From Rikenellaceae bacterium (lineage in GTDB: Bacteria; Bacteroidota; Bacteroidia; Bacteroidales; Rikenellaceae): 64,000 bases of DNA. The DNA is taken from NCBI GenBank assembly GCA_015060045.1, contig SUZH01000003.1, positions 62,001 through 126,000 on the forward strand, in the 5' to 3' direction. Positions 1-9,449 of the stretch are shown here, one piece after another (the stretch's first letter is position 1; each line of letters begins with the position of its first letter). A model generated the notes under the pieces. That model was not told where the DNA came from, searched no databases, and saw only the letters and a program-made list of their open reading frames with translations. A program made the translations under genes and the position numbers.

Positions 1-195
1 CTCCAAAACGGCACACTGAGTCGCACGCTGGACAAGGATATGGGCATCGAGGGCATCAACCGCATGATTCCGGGCGGTGCAGCTACGCTGGTTGAGATGG
101 AGATCAACCCCATGAAGGAGCTGCAATCGCTCCAGCTGGAGACCCTTTCGAACGATGTGGTGATCGGTATTATGGGTATCACGATTGCAGAGTAA
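1..195 (+). CDS. C-terminal end of an unrecognised protein (5' truncated)
   Basis: An open frame enters from the left edge and ends at TAA 193-195, giving the last 64 residues. The tail has alternating hydrophobic and polar residues and ends in VVIGIMGITIAE, which looks like beta-strand edges of a globular domain. I do not recognise the family and assign no function. The stop lies 37 bp before the ychF promoter, so it belongs to a separate upstream transcript. Codon use (TCG, CTG, GAG) matches the neighbouring genes. Confidence 0.7.
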   Translation, partial: LQNGTLSRTLDKDMGIEGINRMIPGGAATLVEMEINPMKELQSLQLETLSNDVVIGIMGITIAE

Positions 196-231
196 TTCGA
201 CATTCGGGATTCAAAATTCAAAATTATACCT

Positions 232-239
232 TATATTTG
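232..239 (+). promoter_or_regulatory. Bacteroidetes -7 box for ychF-gltX-galM
   Basis: TATATTTG matches the TAnnTTTG consensus of the Bacteroidetes primary sigma factor. Transcription would begin near 243, giving an A-rich leader of about 37 nt before the ychF ATG with no Shine-Dalgarno sequence. An AATTCAAAATTCAAAATT-like stretch lies just upstream. Confidence 0.65.
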
Positions 240-279
240 CACGCGTAAAATTTAAGATAACAAACAAAACGAAATAATC

Positions 280-1380
280 ATGGCATTACAATGCGGCATT
301 GTGGGTCTGCCGAACGTCGGTAAATCGACCCTGTTCAACTGTCTGTCCAACGCCAAGGCACAGGCAGCTAACTTTCCCTTCTGTACGATCGAACCCAACG
401 TGGGCGTCATCACCGTACCCGATGAGCGTCTGGTACGTCTGGCCGAGATCGATAACCCGAAGCGCGTCATCCCGACGACGATCGAGATTGTCGATATCGC
501 AGGTCTCGTGAAGGGTGCATCGAAGGGTGAGGGTCTGGGCAACAAGTTCCTGGGCAACATCCGCACCACACACGCCATTATCCACGTCTTGCGTTGCTTC
601 GAGAATGGCAACATCACGCATGTCGATGGTTCGATTGATCCCGTGCGCGACAAGGAGGTGATCGACACCGAGCTGCAGCTCAAGGACCTCGAGACGATCG
701 AAAACCGTCTGGCCAAGACGCAGAAGCAGGCTGCCGTGGGCGGCGATCGTCAGGCCAAGCGCGCCGTGGAATTGTTATTGCAGTACAAGGCGCTCCTGGA
801 GCAGGGCAAGAATGCCCGCGAGCTGGAGGTAGAGCCTGAGGATAAGAAGATCGTGGCCGAGTTGTGCCTCTTGACCAACAAGCCGGTGCTCTATGTCTGC
901 AACGTGGACGAGAAGTCGGCCGTCACGGGTAACGAGCATACGGAGGCCGTCAAAAAGGCGATCGCCGGCGAGAAGGCCGAGATGTTGATCGTAGCCGCTG
1001 CCACGGAGGCCGACATTGCCGAACTGGAGACCTACGAGGAGCGTCAGATGTTCCTCGAGGACCTGGGGCTGCAGGAATCGGGTGTAGCGCGTCTGATCAA
1101 GGCCGCCTACAAGCTTCTGAACCTGGAGACCTTCTTCACGACGGGTGCCGATGAGAGCCGTGCCTGGACCTACGTCAAGGGCATGAAGGCACCGCAGACG
1201 GCTGGTGTGATTCACACCGACTTTGAGCGTGGCTTCATCCGTGCCGAGGTGATCAAGTACGAGGATTACGTTACGCTCGGCTCGGAGAAGGCTTGCCGCG
1301 ATGTAGGCAAACTGAGCATCGAGGGTAAGGAGTATGTCGTACAGGATGGCGACATTATGCACTTCCTCTTTAACGTATAA
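280..1380 (+). CDS. ychF: Redox-responsive ATPase/GTPase YchF
   Basis: YchF is an Obg-related P-loop NTPase that prefers ATP, associates with ribosomes and is linked to stress responses. Residues 9-17 (GLPNVGKST) form the Walker A loop and D72-G75 (DIAG) the switch II region. N208-E211 (NVDE) replaces the usual NKxD guanine-specificity motif, which is the hallmark of YchF's relaxed or ATP-preferring binding. A coiled segment lies around 125-185 and a TGS domain forms the C-terminus. The length of 366 aa is standard. It is the first gene of ychF-gltX-galM, 20 bp before gltX. The start is the only ATG preceding the P-loop. Confidence 0.96.
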   Translation: MALQCGIVGLPNVGKSTLFNCLSNAKAQAANFPFCTIEPNVGVITVPDERLVRLAEIDNPKRVIPTTIEIVDIAGLVKGASKGEGLGNKFLGNIRTTHAIIHVLRCFENGNITHVDGSIDPVRDKEVIDTELQLKDLETIENRLAKTQKQAAVGGDRQAKRAVELLLQYKALLEQGKNARELEVEPEDKKIVAELCLLTNKPVLYVCNVDEKSAVTGNEHTEAVKKAIAGEKAEMLIVAAATEADIAELETYEERQMFLEDLGLQESGVARLIKAAYKLLNLETFFTTGADESRAWTYVKGMKAPQTAGVIHTDFERGFIRAEVIKYEDYVTLGSEKACRDVGKLSIEGKEYVVQDGDIMHFLFNV

Positions 1381-1400
1381 ACAGAAAAAACAAACGAGAT

Positions 1401-2942
1401 ATGATGATGAACAGACCTGTTCGCGTGCGTTTTGCACCCAGCCCCACCGGCCCGCTCCACATTGGCGGTGTCCGTACGGCACTCTACAACTACCTCTTTG
1501 CCCGCAAGCATGGCGGCAAGATGATTCTACGCATCGAAGATACCGACTCGCAGCGTTTCGTTCCCGGTGCCGAGGAGTACATCCTCGAGTCGCTGAAGTG
1601 GTGTGGCATCGAGATCGACGAGGGCGTCGGTGTCGGTGGCCCGCATGCACCCTACCGCCAGAGCGAGCGTCGTGATCTCTACCTGAAGTATGCCCTGCAG
1701 CTCGTCGAGGCGGGTTGGGCCTACTACGCCTTTGATTCGGCCGAGTCGCTCGATGCCCGTCGCAAGGAGGCCGAGGAGGCAGGCCGTGCCTTCGCCTACA
1801 ACCACGAGGTACGCGAGGAGCTGGAGACCTCGCTCCGCCTTTCGAAGGAGGAGGTCGAGGAGCGCATCGCCCGTGGCGATCAGTATGTAATCCGCTTCAA
1901 GATGCCCGTGGATGAGATCGTCAAGATGGATGACCTGATTCGCGGTCACGTAGAGGTGAACACCTCGACGCTCGACGACAAGGTGCTCTATAAATCGGCT
2001 GATCAGCTGCCCACCTACCACCTCGCGAACATCGTCGATGACCACTTGATGGAGATCTCGCACGTAATCCGTGGCGAGGAGTGGCTGCCTTCGTTACCGC
2101 TGCACTACCTGCTCTACCGCGCCTTTGGTTGGCAGGATTTGCAGCCCGAGTTTGCCCACCTGCCCCTCTTGCTGAAGCCGACGGGTGGCGGTAAGCTCTC
2201 GAAGCGCGATGGCGACAAGATGGGTTTCCCCGTATTCCCGCTCTTCTGGACCTCGCCCACGACGGGTGAGACGGCGCGTGGTTATCGCGAGGATGGCTAC
2301 TTCCCCGAGGCCTTTATCAACATGCTGGCCCTCCTGGGATGGAATCCCGGTACGGAGCAGGAGATCTTCTCGATGCAGGAGCTCGTCGAGGGTTTCTCGC
2401 TCGACCGTGTATCGAAGTCGGGAGCCCGCTTCCAGCCCGATAAGGCGAAGTGGTTCAACGCCCAATACATGCACCACAAGTCGAACGAGGAGTTGGCCGC
2501 GATCTATCAGCCGATTCTCCGCGAGCACGGCATTGAGGTGTCGGACGAGTTGGCCGGTAAGGCTGCAGGCATCATGAAGGAGCGTGCGCAGCTTGTGACC
2601 GATCTGTGGGACCTCACGTCGTTCTTCTTTGTGGCTCCGACCACGTACGAGGAGAAGCAGGCCAAGAAGTATTGGAAGGGGGAGAATCCCCGCATCCTGA
2701 AGGAGGTACGCGACGTACTGGCCTCGATCGACGACTTCTCGCTGGAGCACACCGAGGAGGTGGTTCACGCTTGGATTCAGGAGAAGGGCTACGGCATGGG
2801 CCAGGTGATGAATACGCTGCGTCTGGCGCTCGTAGGCGCGGGCAAGGGCCCGGGCATGTACGACGTGACGGCCTTCATCGGTAAGGAGGAGTGTCTGAAG
2901 CGTATCGACAACCTGTTTGAGAACTTAACACCTGCAGAGTAA
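1401..2942 (+). CDS. gltX: Glutamate--tRNA ligase
   Basis: This class I aminoacyl-tRNA synthetase charges tRNA-Glu in the cytoplasm. The HIGH-type motif is at residues 13-23 ([11 protein letters not shown]) and the KMSKS-type motif at 265-269 (KLSKR). The catalytic Rossmann fold comes first and a helical anticodon-binding region occupies the last 150 residues. The Cys-rich zinc motif of proteobacterial enzymes is absent; the corresponding stretch reads YYAFDSAE. The length of 513 aa is normal. The gene starts ATGATGATG, so the exact initiating Met is uncertain by one or two codons. It is 20 bp after ychF and its stop is separated from the galM ATG by one base, so translation is probably coupled. 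Confidence 0.97.
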   Translation: MMMNRPVRVRFAPSPTGPLHIGGVRTALYNYLFARKHGGKMILRIEDTDSQRFVPGAEEYILESLKWCGIEIDEGVGVGGPHAPYRQSERRDLYLKYALQLVEAGWAYYAFDSAESLDARRKEAEEAGRAFAYNHEVREELETSLRLSKEEVEERIARGDQYVIRFKMPVDEIVKMDDLIRGHVEVNTSTLDDKVLYKSADQLPTYHLANIVDDHLMEISHVIRGEEWLPSLPLHYLLYRAFGWQDLQPEFAHLPLLLKPTGGGKLSKRDGDKMGFPVFPLFWTSPTTGETARGYREDGYFPEAFINMLALLGWNPGTEQEIFSMQELVEGFSLDRVSKSGARFQPDKAKWFNAQYMHHKSNEELAAIYQPILREHGIEVSDELAGKAAGIMKERAQLVTDLWDLTSFFFVAPTTYEEKQAKKYWKGENPRILKEVRDVLASIDDFSLEHTEEVVHAWIQEKGYGMGQVMNTLRLALVGAGKGPGMYDVTAFIGKEECLKRIDNLFENLTPAE

Positions 2943-2943
2943 C

Positions 2944-3996
2944 ATGATCACGATCGAGCAAGAGGTTTGGGGCATGACAGCGGAGGGTGAAGGCATCATC
3001 CGCTACACGATGCGCAACGAGCAGGGTGCTTCGGTACAACTCTCAAACTACGGCGCTACGATCCTTTCGGTGGTAGTACCCGACCGCGAGGGCAAGTTGG
3101 CCGATGTATGCCTGGGTTACAAGAATCCTGAAGGTTACTTTTTCGATGGTCCTGCCATGGGTAAGAGCGTAGGGCGTTTCGCCAACCGCATCGCCTATGG
3201 TCGTCTGGAGATTGATGGAGAAAAGTACCAGCTGGAGATCAACAACGGCCGCAACCACTTGCACGGTGGCACGAAGAACTTTGCCAACCGCGTCTGGGAG
3301 AGCCGCGTGGAGACAAATCGCGTCGTGATGTCGCTCACGTCGGAGGATGGCGACCAGAAGTTCCCGGGTGAGCTGAACGTAGAGGCAATCTTTGATTTCG
3401 ACGAGGAGAATCAACTCGAGATCACCTACCTGGCCAAGACCGACCGCACGACGGTCGTCAACCTGACGAACCACATCTACTTCAACCTCGATGGCGAGGA
3501 TGCCGGTACGATTCATGACCATGAGCTGCAGCTCAACACCTCGCGCACGCTGGAGATGAACGACTTCCAGATTCCGACGGGCGAGTGGCTCGACGTGAAG
3601 GGTACGGCGCAGGATTTCCTGGAGTTCCGTCGTCTGGGCAATGGCCTGGAGTCGGAGTTCAACCACATCCGCGACTTCAAGGGCTACGACCACCCCTTCC
3701 CGATCGACGGCTGGAAGAAGCACATCCTCGGCGAAGTGGGTGCCCTCCGTTCGCAAAAGTCGGGCCGATTGGTCAAGGTATTCTCGTCGCAGCCGAGCGT
3801 CATGATCTACACAGGTAACTGGCTCGCCGGTTCGCCCGAAAAGAAGTCGGGCGGCTACTACGAGGACTATGCAGGTGTAGCCATCGAGTGTCAGAACTAC
3901 CCCGATGCACCGAATCAACCCTCGTTCCCGAACGCTTACCTCAAGCCGGGCGAACTCTACTGCGAAAAGATCGTCTACCGCTTCGAGACCTTTTAA
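2944..3996 (+). CDS. galM: Aldose 1-epimerase (mutarotase)
   Basis: The enzyme interconverts alpha and beta anomers of aldoses such as glucose, galactose or xylose. Substrate and catalytic residues are visible: N104-H105 with H107 in NHLHGG, the general acid H177 in NLTNHIYF, and the general base E315 in VAIECQ. The length of 350 aa fits the family. No signal peptide is seen, so it is cytoplasmic. It starts one base after the gltX stop and ends before a terminator at 4025-4056. Its position just upstream of the xylose cluster suggests a role in pentose mutarotation, but its transcript is that of ychF-gltX. Confidence 0.93.
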   Translation: MITIEQEVWGMTAEGEGIIRYTMRNEQGASVQLSNYGATILSVVVPDREGKLADVCLGYKNPEGYFFDGPAMGKSVGRFANRIAYGRLEIDGEKYQLEINNGRNHLHGGTKNFANRVWESRVETNRVVMSLTSEDGDQKFPGELNVEAIFDFDEENQLEITYLAKTDRTTVVNLTNHIYFNLDGEDAGTIHDHELQLNTSRTLEMNDFQIPTGEWLDVKGTAQDFLEFRRLGNGLESEFNHIRDFKGYDHPFPIDGWKKHILGEVGALRSQKSGRLVKVFSSQPSVMIYTGNWLAGSPEKKSGGYYEDYAGVAIECQNYPDAPNQPSFPNAYLKPGELYCEKIVYRFETF

Positions 3997-4024
3997 TAAG
4001 GTGTGCGCGTAAAATATCAGCGAG

Positions 4025-4056
4025 AAGGCTGCTCCCAATAACGGGGCAGCCTTTTT
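4025..4056 (+). terminator. Intrinsic terminator after galM
   Basis: AAGGCTGCTCC pairs with GGGGCAGCCTT (11 bp, one G-U) around a short loop and is followed by a T run. It closes the ychF-gltX-galM unit. Confidence 0.85.
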
Positions 4057-4171
4057 GCTTAGCGTATAATCTACCCTATCAAAAACAAGCGCAGAGAGCA
4101 TTGAAGAGGGTATTCGGCAGGTGAGTTAGCGTAGAAATGACGATAAGTTTGCAAAAACAAAAATATTCTGC

Positions 4172-4179
4172 TAATTTTA
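4172..4179 (+). promoter_or_regulatory. Candidate promoter of the xylose regulator gene
   Basis: TTTG at 4148-4151 is followed 20 bp later by TAATTTTA, a one-mismatch TAnnTTTG box. GCTA...TAGC arms (4170-4185) bracket the -7 box and could be an operator half-site pair. The evidence is positional only. Confidence 0.4.
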
Positions 4180-4202
4180 CATAGCGAAAAACGTGCAATC
4201 CG

Positions 4203-4931
4203 ATGCCCGTACAGACCAACCAATCGTTATCGGTCGATTGCGCCGTCTTTGGATTTGATGGCGAGACCCTGAAGGCACTCCTCATCGAGCGTCCGGTAGA
4301 TCATTCGCTCGATCGATTGAAGTTGCCGGGGTCGATGATCCTGGAAAACGAGACCCTGCCCGAGGCGGCCTACCGCGTATTGGAGGAGGCGACGGGATTG
4401 CGGAAGCGGGATTTGTATCTCAAGCAGATGGAGATTTTCTCCGATCCGAATCGCGTGAGTGGCGATGAGTTGGAGTGGATCAATCGCCGTCACGGCATCC
4501 GCACAGTACGCGTCGTGACGGTAGGATTCTACGCGCTTTTGAAGCTCGACCACCGCACCATCGACTACACCTCCTCGAAAGGGGCTCGATGGATGGCTGT
4601 GGATGCGATTCAGCGCTTGGCGATGGACCATAAGGAGATTCTTTCAACCGCCCTGGGACACCTCTGCCGCGAGATGCAGCAGTCGCCCGTCGCGTTTGAG
4701 CTACTGCCGAAGAAGTTTACGATTCGCGCCCTGCAACGCCTCTTCGAGGCTGCGCTCGGCATCGAGATCGACAACCGCAATTTTCGCAAGAAGATGCTCT
4801 CGTCCGGGTTCCTACACCCTACAGGCGAAAAGGAGCAAGGGGTGGCCCACAAACCGGCCGAGTATTATATCTTCGACCGTCAGGCCTACCGTCGCGCTGT
4901 GAAGGATAAGCTGCGCATGAATTGGGTATAG
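4203..4931 (+). CDS. xylR: NrtR-family (Nudix-like) transcriptional regulator, probably of xylose genes
   Basis: The protein has two parts: an N-terminal Nudix-fold domain (about 10-150) and a C-terminal winged-helix DNA-binding domain (about 160-242). The Nudix box is degenerate. Around residues 43-66 the Arg and two Glu remain (RVLEE), but the canonical GX5EX7REUXEE spacing is broken, so hydrolase activity is unlikely and the domain probably senses a ligand. In Bacteroides, NrtR-family proteins with dead Nudix domains regulate arabinose and xylose genes and lie beside them. Here it directly precedes xylB (40 bp) and xylA, so a xylose or xylose-derived effector is the natural inference. The symbol follows that comparative-genomics usage. 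Confidence 0.85.
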   Translation: MPVQTNQSLSVDCAVFGFDGETLKALLIERPVDHSLDRLKLPGSMILENETLPEAAYRVLEEATGLRKRDLYLKQMEIFSDPNRVSGDELEWINRRHGIRTVRVVTVGFYALLKLDHRTIDYTSSKGARWMAVDAIQRLAMDHKEILSTALGHLCREMQQSPVAFELLPKKFTIRALQRLFEAALGIEIDNRNFRKKMLSSGFLHPTGEKEQGVAHKPAEYYIFDRQAYRRAVKDKLRMNWV

Positions 4932-4971
4932 CAACTTAAAAATAGATAAACCATATATAGAACTACAACCT

Positions 4972-6462
4972 ATGAGCAAGAAAAGTTTAGGTATTGACGT
5001 CGGCTCCTCGTCGGTGAAGGTGTCGCTGATGGATATCGAAACGGGCGCCTGCGTTGCCTCGTCGACCAACCCGAGCCAGGAGATGCCCATTGACGCCGTC
5101 AAGAGCGGTTGGGCCGAGCAAGATCCCGAAATGTGGTGGAAATATGCTGTCGAGGGTATCCGAAAAATTGCTGCGGAACACCCGATGAGCGAGGTAGCCT
5201 CGATCGGTATTACCTACCAGATGCACGGTCTGGTGTGTCTCGACAAGGAGCAGAAACCCCTGCGTAAAGCGATTATCTGGTGCGACTCGCGTGCCGTGGA
5301 GATCGGTGCCGAGGCGTTGGAAGCGATCGGTCGCGATTTCTGCCTGGAGCATGCTCTCAACTCGCCGGGTAACTTTACCGCCTCAAAATTGGCTTGGGTA
5401 AAGCGCAACGAGCCGGAGCTGTTTGCTCAAATCGATCAATTCATCCTCCCGGGTGATTACATCGCCTACCGCCTCTCGGGCAAGGTTTCAACCTCGGTGA
5501 GCGGTCTTTCGGAGCAGATCCTATGGGACTTCAAGGAGGAGAAGCGTGCCGACTTCGTGGCCGACTACTACGGCATTCCGAAGGAGATCATCCCCGAGGC
5601 TGGTGTTTCGATCGGTGTGGAGGCTACGACCGACAAGGCTACGGAGGAGGAGCTGGGTATTCCCGAGGGTACACCCATTTCCTACCGCGCAGGCGACCAG
5701 CCCAACAACGCCTTCTCACTCAACGTCATGGAGGCCGGTGAGATTGCCGCCACGGGTGGTACGAGTGGCGTGGTTTATGGTGTGGTAGATACCCCCAAAG
5801 CCGACTCGCTCTCGCGCGTGAATACCTTTGTACATGTCAACCACTCGCCCGAGACGCCGCGCTACGGCATTCTGCTCTGCATCAACGGTACGGGTATTCT
5901 CAATTCGTGGATGCGTCGTAACGTCACACAGCAGACGCTCGACTATGTAGAGATGAACGCCCTCGCCGAGCAGGCTCCCGTAGGTTCGGATGGACTGGTG
6001 GTACTCCCCTTCGGTAATGGTGCGGAGCGCGTGCTGGAAAACCGCACGACGGGTGCAGCAGTGGTAGGCATCGATCTGAATCGTCACTCGACGGCTCACA
6101 TCCTGCGCGCCACGCAGGAGGGTATCGCCTTCTCGTTCCGCTACGGTATCGACCTGATGCGCGAGCTGGGTCTGAAGCCCGATGTGATCCGTGCCGGCAA
6201 GGCCAACCTCTTCCTCTCGCCCCTCTTCCGTCAGACCCTCTCGACGCTGACGGGTGCCCGCATCGAGCTCTTCAATACGGACGGTTCGTTAGGTGCTGCC
6301 CGTGGTGCTGCCCTGGGTGCCGGTTTCTACGCTTCGCGCGAGGAGGCCTTTGCGTCGCTCAAATGCCTGGAGGTCGTAGAGCCGCGTGAGGAGGATCGCG
6401 AGGCCCTCGAGAAGAGCTACGAGCAGTGGAAGGCCGAGGTCGAGATGCGCATGAAGCATTAA
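4972..6462 (+). CDS. xylB: Xylulokinase
   Basis: XylB phosphorylates D-xylulose with ATP to xylulose 5-phosphate, feeding the pentose phosphate pathway. It has the FGGY-kinase layout: phosphate-1 loop GIDVGSSSVK at residues 7-16, the TYQMHGLV substrate strand near 85, a GGTSGVVYGV adenosine/phosphate motif near 262, and the second actin-like domain ending at 496 aa. The isomerase gene follows 50 bp downstream. No signal peptide is present. Confidence 0.94.
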   Translation: MSKKSLGIDVGSSSVKVSLMDIETGACVASSTNPSQEMPIDAVKSGWAEQDPEMWWKYAVEGIRKIAAEHPMSEVASIGITYQMHGLVCLDKEQKPLRKAIIWCDSRAVEIGAEALEAIGRDFCLEHALNSPGNFTASKLAWVKRNEPELFAQIDQFILPGDYIAYRLSGKVSTSVSGLSEQILWDFKEEKRADFVADYYGIPKEIIPEAGVSIGVEATTDKATEEELGIPEGTPISYRAGDQPNNAFSLNVMEAGEIAATGGTSGVVYGVVDTPKADSLSRVNTFVHVNHSPETPRYGILLCINGTGILNSWMRRNVTQQTLDYVEMNALAEQAPVGSDGLVVLPFGNGAERVLENRTTGAAVVGIDLNRHSTAHILRATQEGIAFSFRYGIDLMRELGLKPDVIRAGKANLFLSPLFRQTLSTLTGARIELFNTDGSLGAARGAALGAGFYASREEAFASLKCLEVVEPREEDREALEKSYEQWKAEVEMRMKH

Positions 6463-6512
6463 CGTGAAAGATAAACAATTATAACCAAACAACTTAAAAC
6501 AATTCAAAAACT

Positions 6513-7823
6513 ATGGCAAAACAGTATTTCCCCGAGATTGGTAAGATCCAGTTCGAGGGCAAGGAGTCGAAGAACCCGATGGCATTCCATTACTACAACC
6601 CCGAGCAGGTGGTAGCCGGCCGCAAGATGAAGGATTGGCTGCGCTTCTCGATGGCCTGGTGGCACACGCTCTGCGCCGAGGGTGCCGATCAGTTTGGTGG
6701 TGGCACGAAGAAGTTCCCCTGGAACGAGTCGGCCTGCCCGCTGGAGCGCGCCAAGGCCAAGATGGATGCCGGTTTCGAGTTCATGCAGAAGATGGGCATC
6801 GAGTACTACTGCTTCCACGATGTAGACCTCATCGACGAGGATCCCGATCCGAAGAAGTATGAGGAGAACCTGAAGGCTATTGTGGCTTATGCCAAGGAGA
6901 AGCAGGCCGAGACGGGCATCAAGCTCCTCTGGGGTACGGCCAACGTATTCGGCAACGCTCGTTACATGAACGGTGCTTCGACGAACCCCGATTTCGACAC
7001 GGCAGCCCGCGCTATGCTGCAGATCAAGAACGCCATCGACGCAACGATCGCGCTGGGTGGTGAGAACTATGTATTCTGGGGTGGCCGCGAGGGTTACATG
7101 TCGCTGCTGAACACCGACATGAAGCGTGAGAAGAGCCACATGGCTACGATGCTGAAGATGGCTCGCGACTACGCTCGCAAGCAGGGCTTCAAGGGCACGT
7201 TCCTCATCGAGCCGAAGCCCATGGAGCCGATGAAGCACCAGTACGACGTGGATACGGAGACCGTCGTTGGTTTCCTGCGTGCCAATGGTCTGGATAAGGA
7301 CTTCAAGGTAAATATCGAGGTGAACCACGCTACGCTGGCCGGTCACACCTTCGAGCATGAGCTGCAGTGCGCCGTAGATGCCGGCATGCTCGGTTCGATC
7401 GACGCTAACCGCGGTGACTACCAGAACGGTTGGGATACCGACCAGTTCCCCATCGACCTCTACGAGCTGGTTCAGGCTATGATCGTGATCGTGCGCGGTG
7501 GCGGTCTGCAGGGCGGCGGTACGAACTTCGATGCCAAGGTGCGTCGTAACTCGACCGATCCCGAGGATCTCTTCATCGCCCACATCGCCGGTATGGATGT
7601 AATGGCTCGCGCCCTGTTGATCGCTGCCGACATCCTGGAGAACTCGCCCTACCAGCAGATGGTTACCGACCGCTACGCTTCGTATGACGAGGGTATGGGT
7701 AAGAAGTTCGAGAATGGTGAGCTGACGCTCGAGGAGGTGGTTGCATACGCCCACGAGCACGAGCCCGTACAGAAGAGCGGCAAGCAGGAGCTCTACGAGG
7801 CTATCGTTAGCATGTATATCTAA
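6513..7823 (+). CDS. xylA: Xylose isomerase
   Basis: XylA converts D-xylose to D-xylulose in a TIM barrel with two divalent metals. Catalytic H102 and D105 (FHDVD), metal ligand E233 and K235 (IEPKP), and E269 with H272 ([10 protein letters not shown]) are all present. The length of 436 aa and the N-terminal extension mark it as a class II enzyme, the group found in Bacteroidetes and anaerobic fungi. It follows xylB by 50 bp and is followed by a perfect-stem terminator before the transporter. The very regular codon use suggests high expression. Confidence 0.97.
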   Translation: MAKQYFPEIGKIQFEGKESKNPMAFHYYNPEQVVAGRKMKDWLRFSMAWWHTLCAEGADQFGGGTKKFPWNESACPLERAKAKMDAGFEFMQKMGIEYYCFHDVDLIDEDPDPKKYEENLKAIVAYAKEKQAETGIKLLWGTANVFGNARYMNGASTNPDFDTAARAMLQIKNAIDATIALGGENYVFWGGREGYMSLLNTDMKREKSHMATMLKMARDYARKQGFKGTFLIEPKPMEPMKHQYDVDTETVVGFLRANGLDKDFKVNIEVNHATLAGHTFEHELQCAVDAGMLGSIDANRGDYQNGWDTDQFPIDLYELVQAMIVIVRGGGLQGGGTNFDAKVRRNSTDPEDLFIAHIAGMDVMARALLIAADILENSPYQQMVTDRYASYDEGMGKKFENGELTLEEVVAYAHEHEPVQKSGKQELYEAIVSMYI

Positions 7824-7836
7824 ACCAAACCACGCG

Positions 7837-7870
7837 AAGGCTGTTCGGGGCAACTCGAACAGCCTTTTTT
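7837..7870 (+). terminator. Terminator or attenuator between xylA and the transporter
   Basis: AAGGCTGTTCG and CGAACAGCCTT form a perfect 11-bp stem followed by a T6 run. It lies 13 bp after xylA and 22 bp before the transporter ATG, so the transporter depends on readthrough or on a promoter inside this short gap. Confidence 0.85.
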
Positions 7871-7892
7871 ATCGTTTTACACTACTTAACCT

Positions 7893-9305
7893 ATGAAACA
7901 ACAAACACAAGGCAGCCGCCTTTACCTGATTTCGATCGTGCTCGTTACGATTATTGGCGGTCTGCTCTTCGGCTACGACACGGCGGTAGTGTCGGGTGCC
8001 GAGAAGGCGCTCGAAAGTTTCTTCCGCTCAGGGCTGGGCGAGCTCTACACCGCCGGCTGGCACGGCTTTACCGCCTCGAGTGCCCTCCTGGGTTGTGTGA
8101 TCGGTGGTGCTATTTCGGGCTTCATGGCCTCGCACCTGGGCCGTAAGCGTTCGCTGATTGCCGCCGCCCTGATGTTCTTCATCTCGGCTGTCGGTTCGTG
8201 GATGCCCGAGAGTGGCATTCTCCCCTATGGCGAGCCCTCGATGACCCTGCTGGTGGTCTTCAACCTCTACCGTGTATTGGGCGGTGTAGGTGTCGGCTTG
8301 GCTTCGGCAGTCTGCCCGATGTACATCGCCGAGATCTCGCCGGCACGCATCCGTGGCACGCTCGTATCGTGCAACCAGTTTGCCATCATCTTCGGTATGC
8401 TGGTGGTCTATTTTGTCAATTACATGATCCGCAACGCGCTGGGCGACACGGCCGAGATGATTCAGACAGCCATGGTCGAGATCGGTTGGCGCAGAATGTT
8501 CCTCAGCGAGGCTGTACCGGCCGGTACCTTTGCCCTATTGATCCTGCTGGTACCCGAGACCCCACGCTTCTTGGCGCTCAAGGGTCACGATGAGCGTGCC
8601 TTCTCGATCCTGGAGCGCATCAACGGCACGGAGGCTGCCAAAAGCATCCTCGCCGAGATCAAATCCACGGTACACGAGAAGCGCGAGAAGCTCCTCACCT
8701 ACGGCCTCGCCGTAATCGTGATTGGTGTACTACTCTCGTTCTTCCAGCAGGCCGTGGGCATCAATGTCGTGCTCTACTACGCACCGCGCATCTTCGAGAA
8801 CATGGGCGCTTCGGGCGATGCCTCGATGATTCAGACCGTCGTGATGGGTATTGTGAACATTATCTTCACGGTTGTAGCCATCTTCACGGTCGATAAAGTG
8901 GGTCGCAAGCCGCTCCTGATCATCGGTTCGTTGGGTATGATGATCGGTATGGTGGCATTGGCCGTACTCTCGTTCACCGACACGATCGGTCTGACGGCCC
9001 TCATCTTCATCATCATCTACACCGCCTCGTTCATGATGTCGTGGGGCCCGATCTGCTGGGTATTGATCTCGGAGATCTTCCCCAACACGATTCGCTCGCA
9101 GGCCGTGGCTATCGCCGTAGCGGCGCAGTGGATTGCCAACTTCCTGGTTTCGGCCACCTTCCCCTCGCTCTCGGCTTGGAGCGTCGGCGGCACCTACTGC
9201 ATCTACGCACTCATGTCGCTCGCCTCGGCCATCTTCGTCTGGAAGTGGGTACCCGAAACGAAGGGCAAGACGCTGGAGGAGATGTCGAAGCTGTGGAAGA
9301 AATAG
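7893..9305 (+). CDS. xylE: MFS sugar porter, probable D-xylose/H+ symporter
   Basis: This is a 12-helix major facilitator of the sugar-porter family (470 aa) that takes up a monosaccharide with a proton. Family signatures are visible: GYDTAVVSG in helix 1, the LGRKR loop between helices 2 and 3, a RVLGGVGVG stretch followed by YIAEISP in helices 4-5, VPETPR before the central loop, the QQAVGIN motif in helix 7, KVGRKP between helices 8 and 9, and PETKGK at the C-terminus. The xylose specificity comes from its position after xylB-xylA and from resemblance to XylE-type porters. A terminator at 9328 closes the unit. Confidence 0.88.
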   Translation: MKQQTQGSRLYLISIVLVTIIGGLLFGYDTAVVSGAEKALESFFRSGLGELYTAGWHGFTASSALLGCVIGGAISGFMASHLGRKRSLIAAALMFFISAVGSWMPESGILPYGEPSMTLLVVFNLYRVLGGVGVGLASAVCPMYIAEISPARIRGTLVSCNQFAIIFGMLVVYFVNYMIRNALGDTAEMIQTAMVEIGWRRMFLSEAVPAGTFALLILLVPETPRFLALKGHDERAFSILERINGTEAAKSILAEIKSTVHEKREKLLTYGLAVIVIGVLLSFFQQAVGINVVLYYAPRIFENMGASGDASMIQTVVMGIVNIIFTVVAIFTVDKVGRKPLLIIGSLGMMIGMVALAVLSFTDTIGLTALIFIIIYTASFMMSWGPICWVLISEIFPNTIRSQAVAIAVAAQWIANFLVSATFPSLSAWSVGGTYCIYALMSLASAIFVWKWVPETKGKTLEEMSKLWKK

Positions 9306-9327
9306 TTTCTACCAATACCTATATTAG

Positions 9328-9362
9328 AAAAAAGGAGGTTCCGTTTCGGCCTCCTTTTTTTC
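9328..9362 (+). terminator. Terminator after xylE
   Basis: AAAAAAGGAGG pairs with CCTCCTTTTTT (11 bp) around a 12-nt loop, with a long T run. Confidence 0.85.
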
Positions 9363-9412
9363 TTTTAACAATATGGTAACACTCATTTCGCACATCGCAT
9401 CGCTTTTGTCGC

Positions 9413-9420
9413 TACTTTTG
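9413..9420 (+). promoter_or_regulatory. -7 box for the CaCA antiporter
   Basis: TACTTTTG fits TAnnTTTG and lies 29 bp before the ATG at 9450. No clear -33 TTG is seen. Confidence 0.55.
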
Positions 9421-9449
9421 CATACAGTGAAACAAAACCCATCATCATC

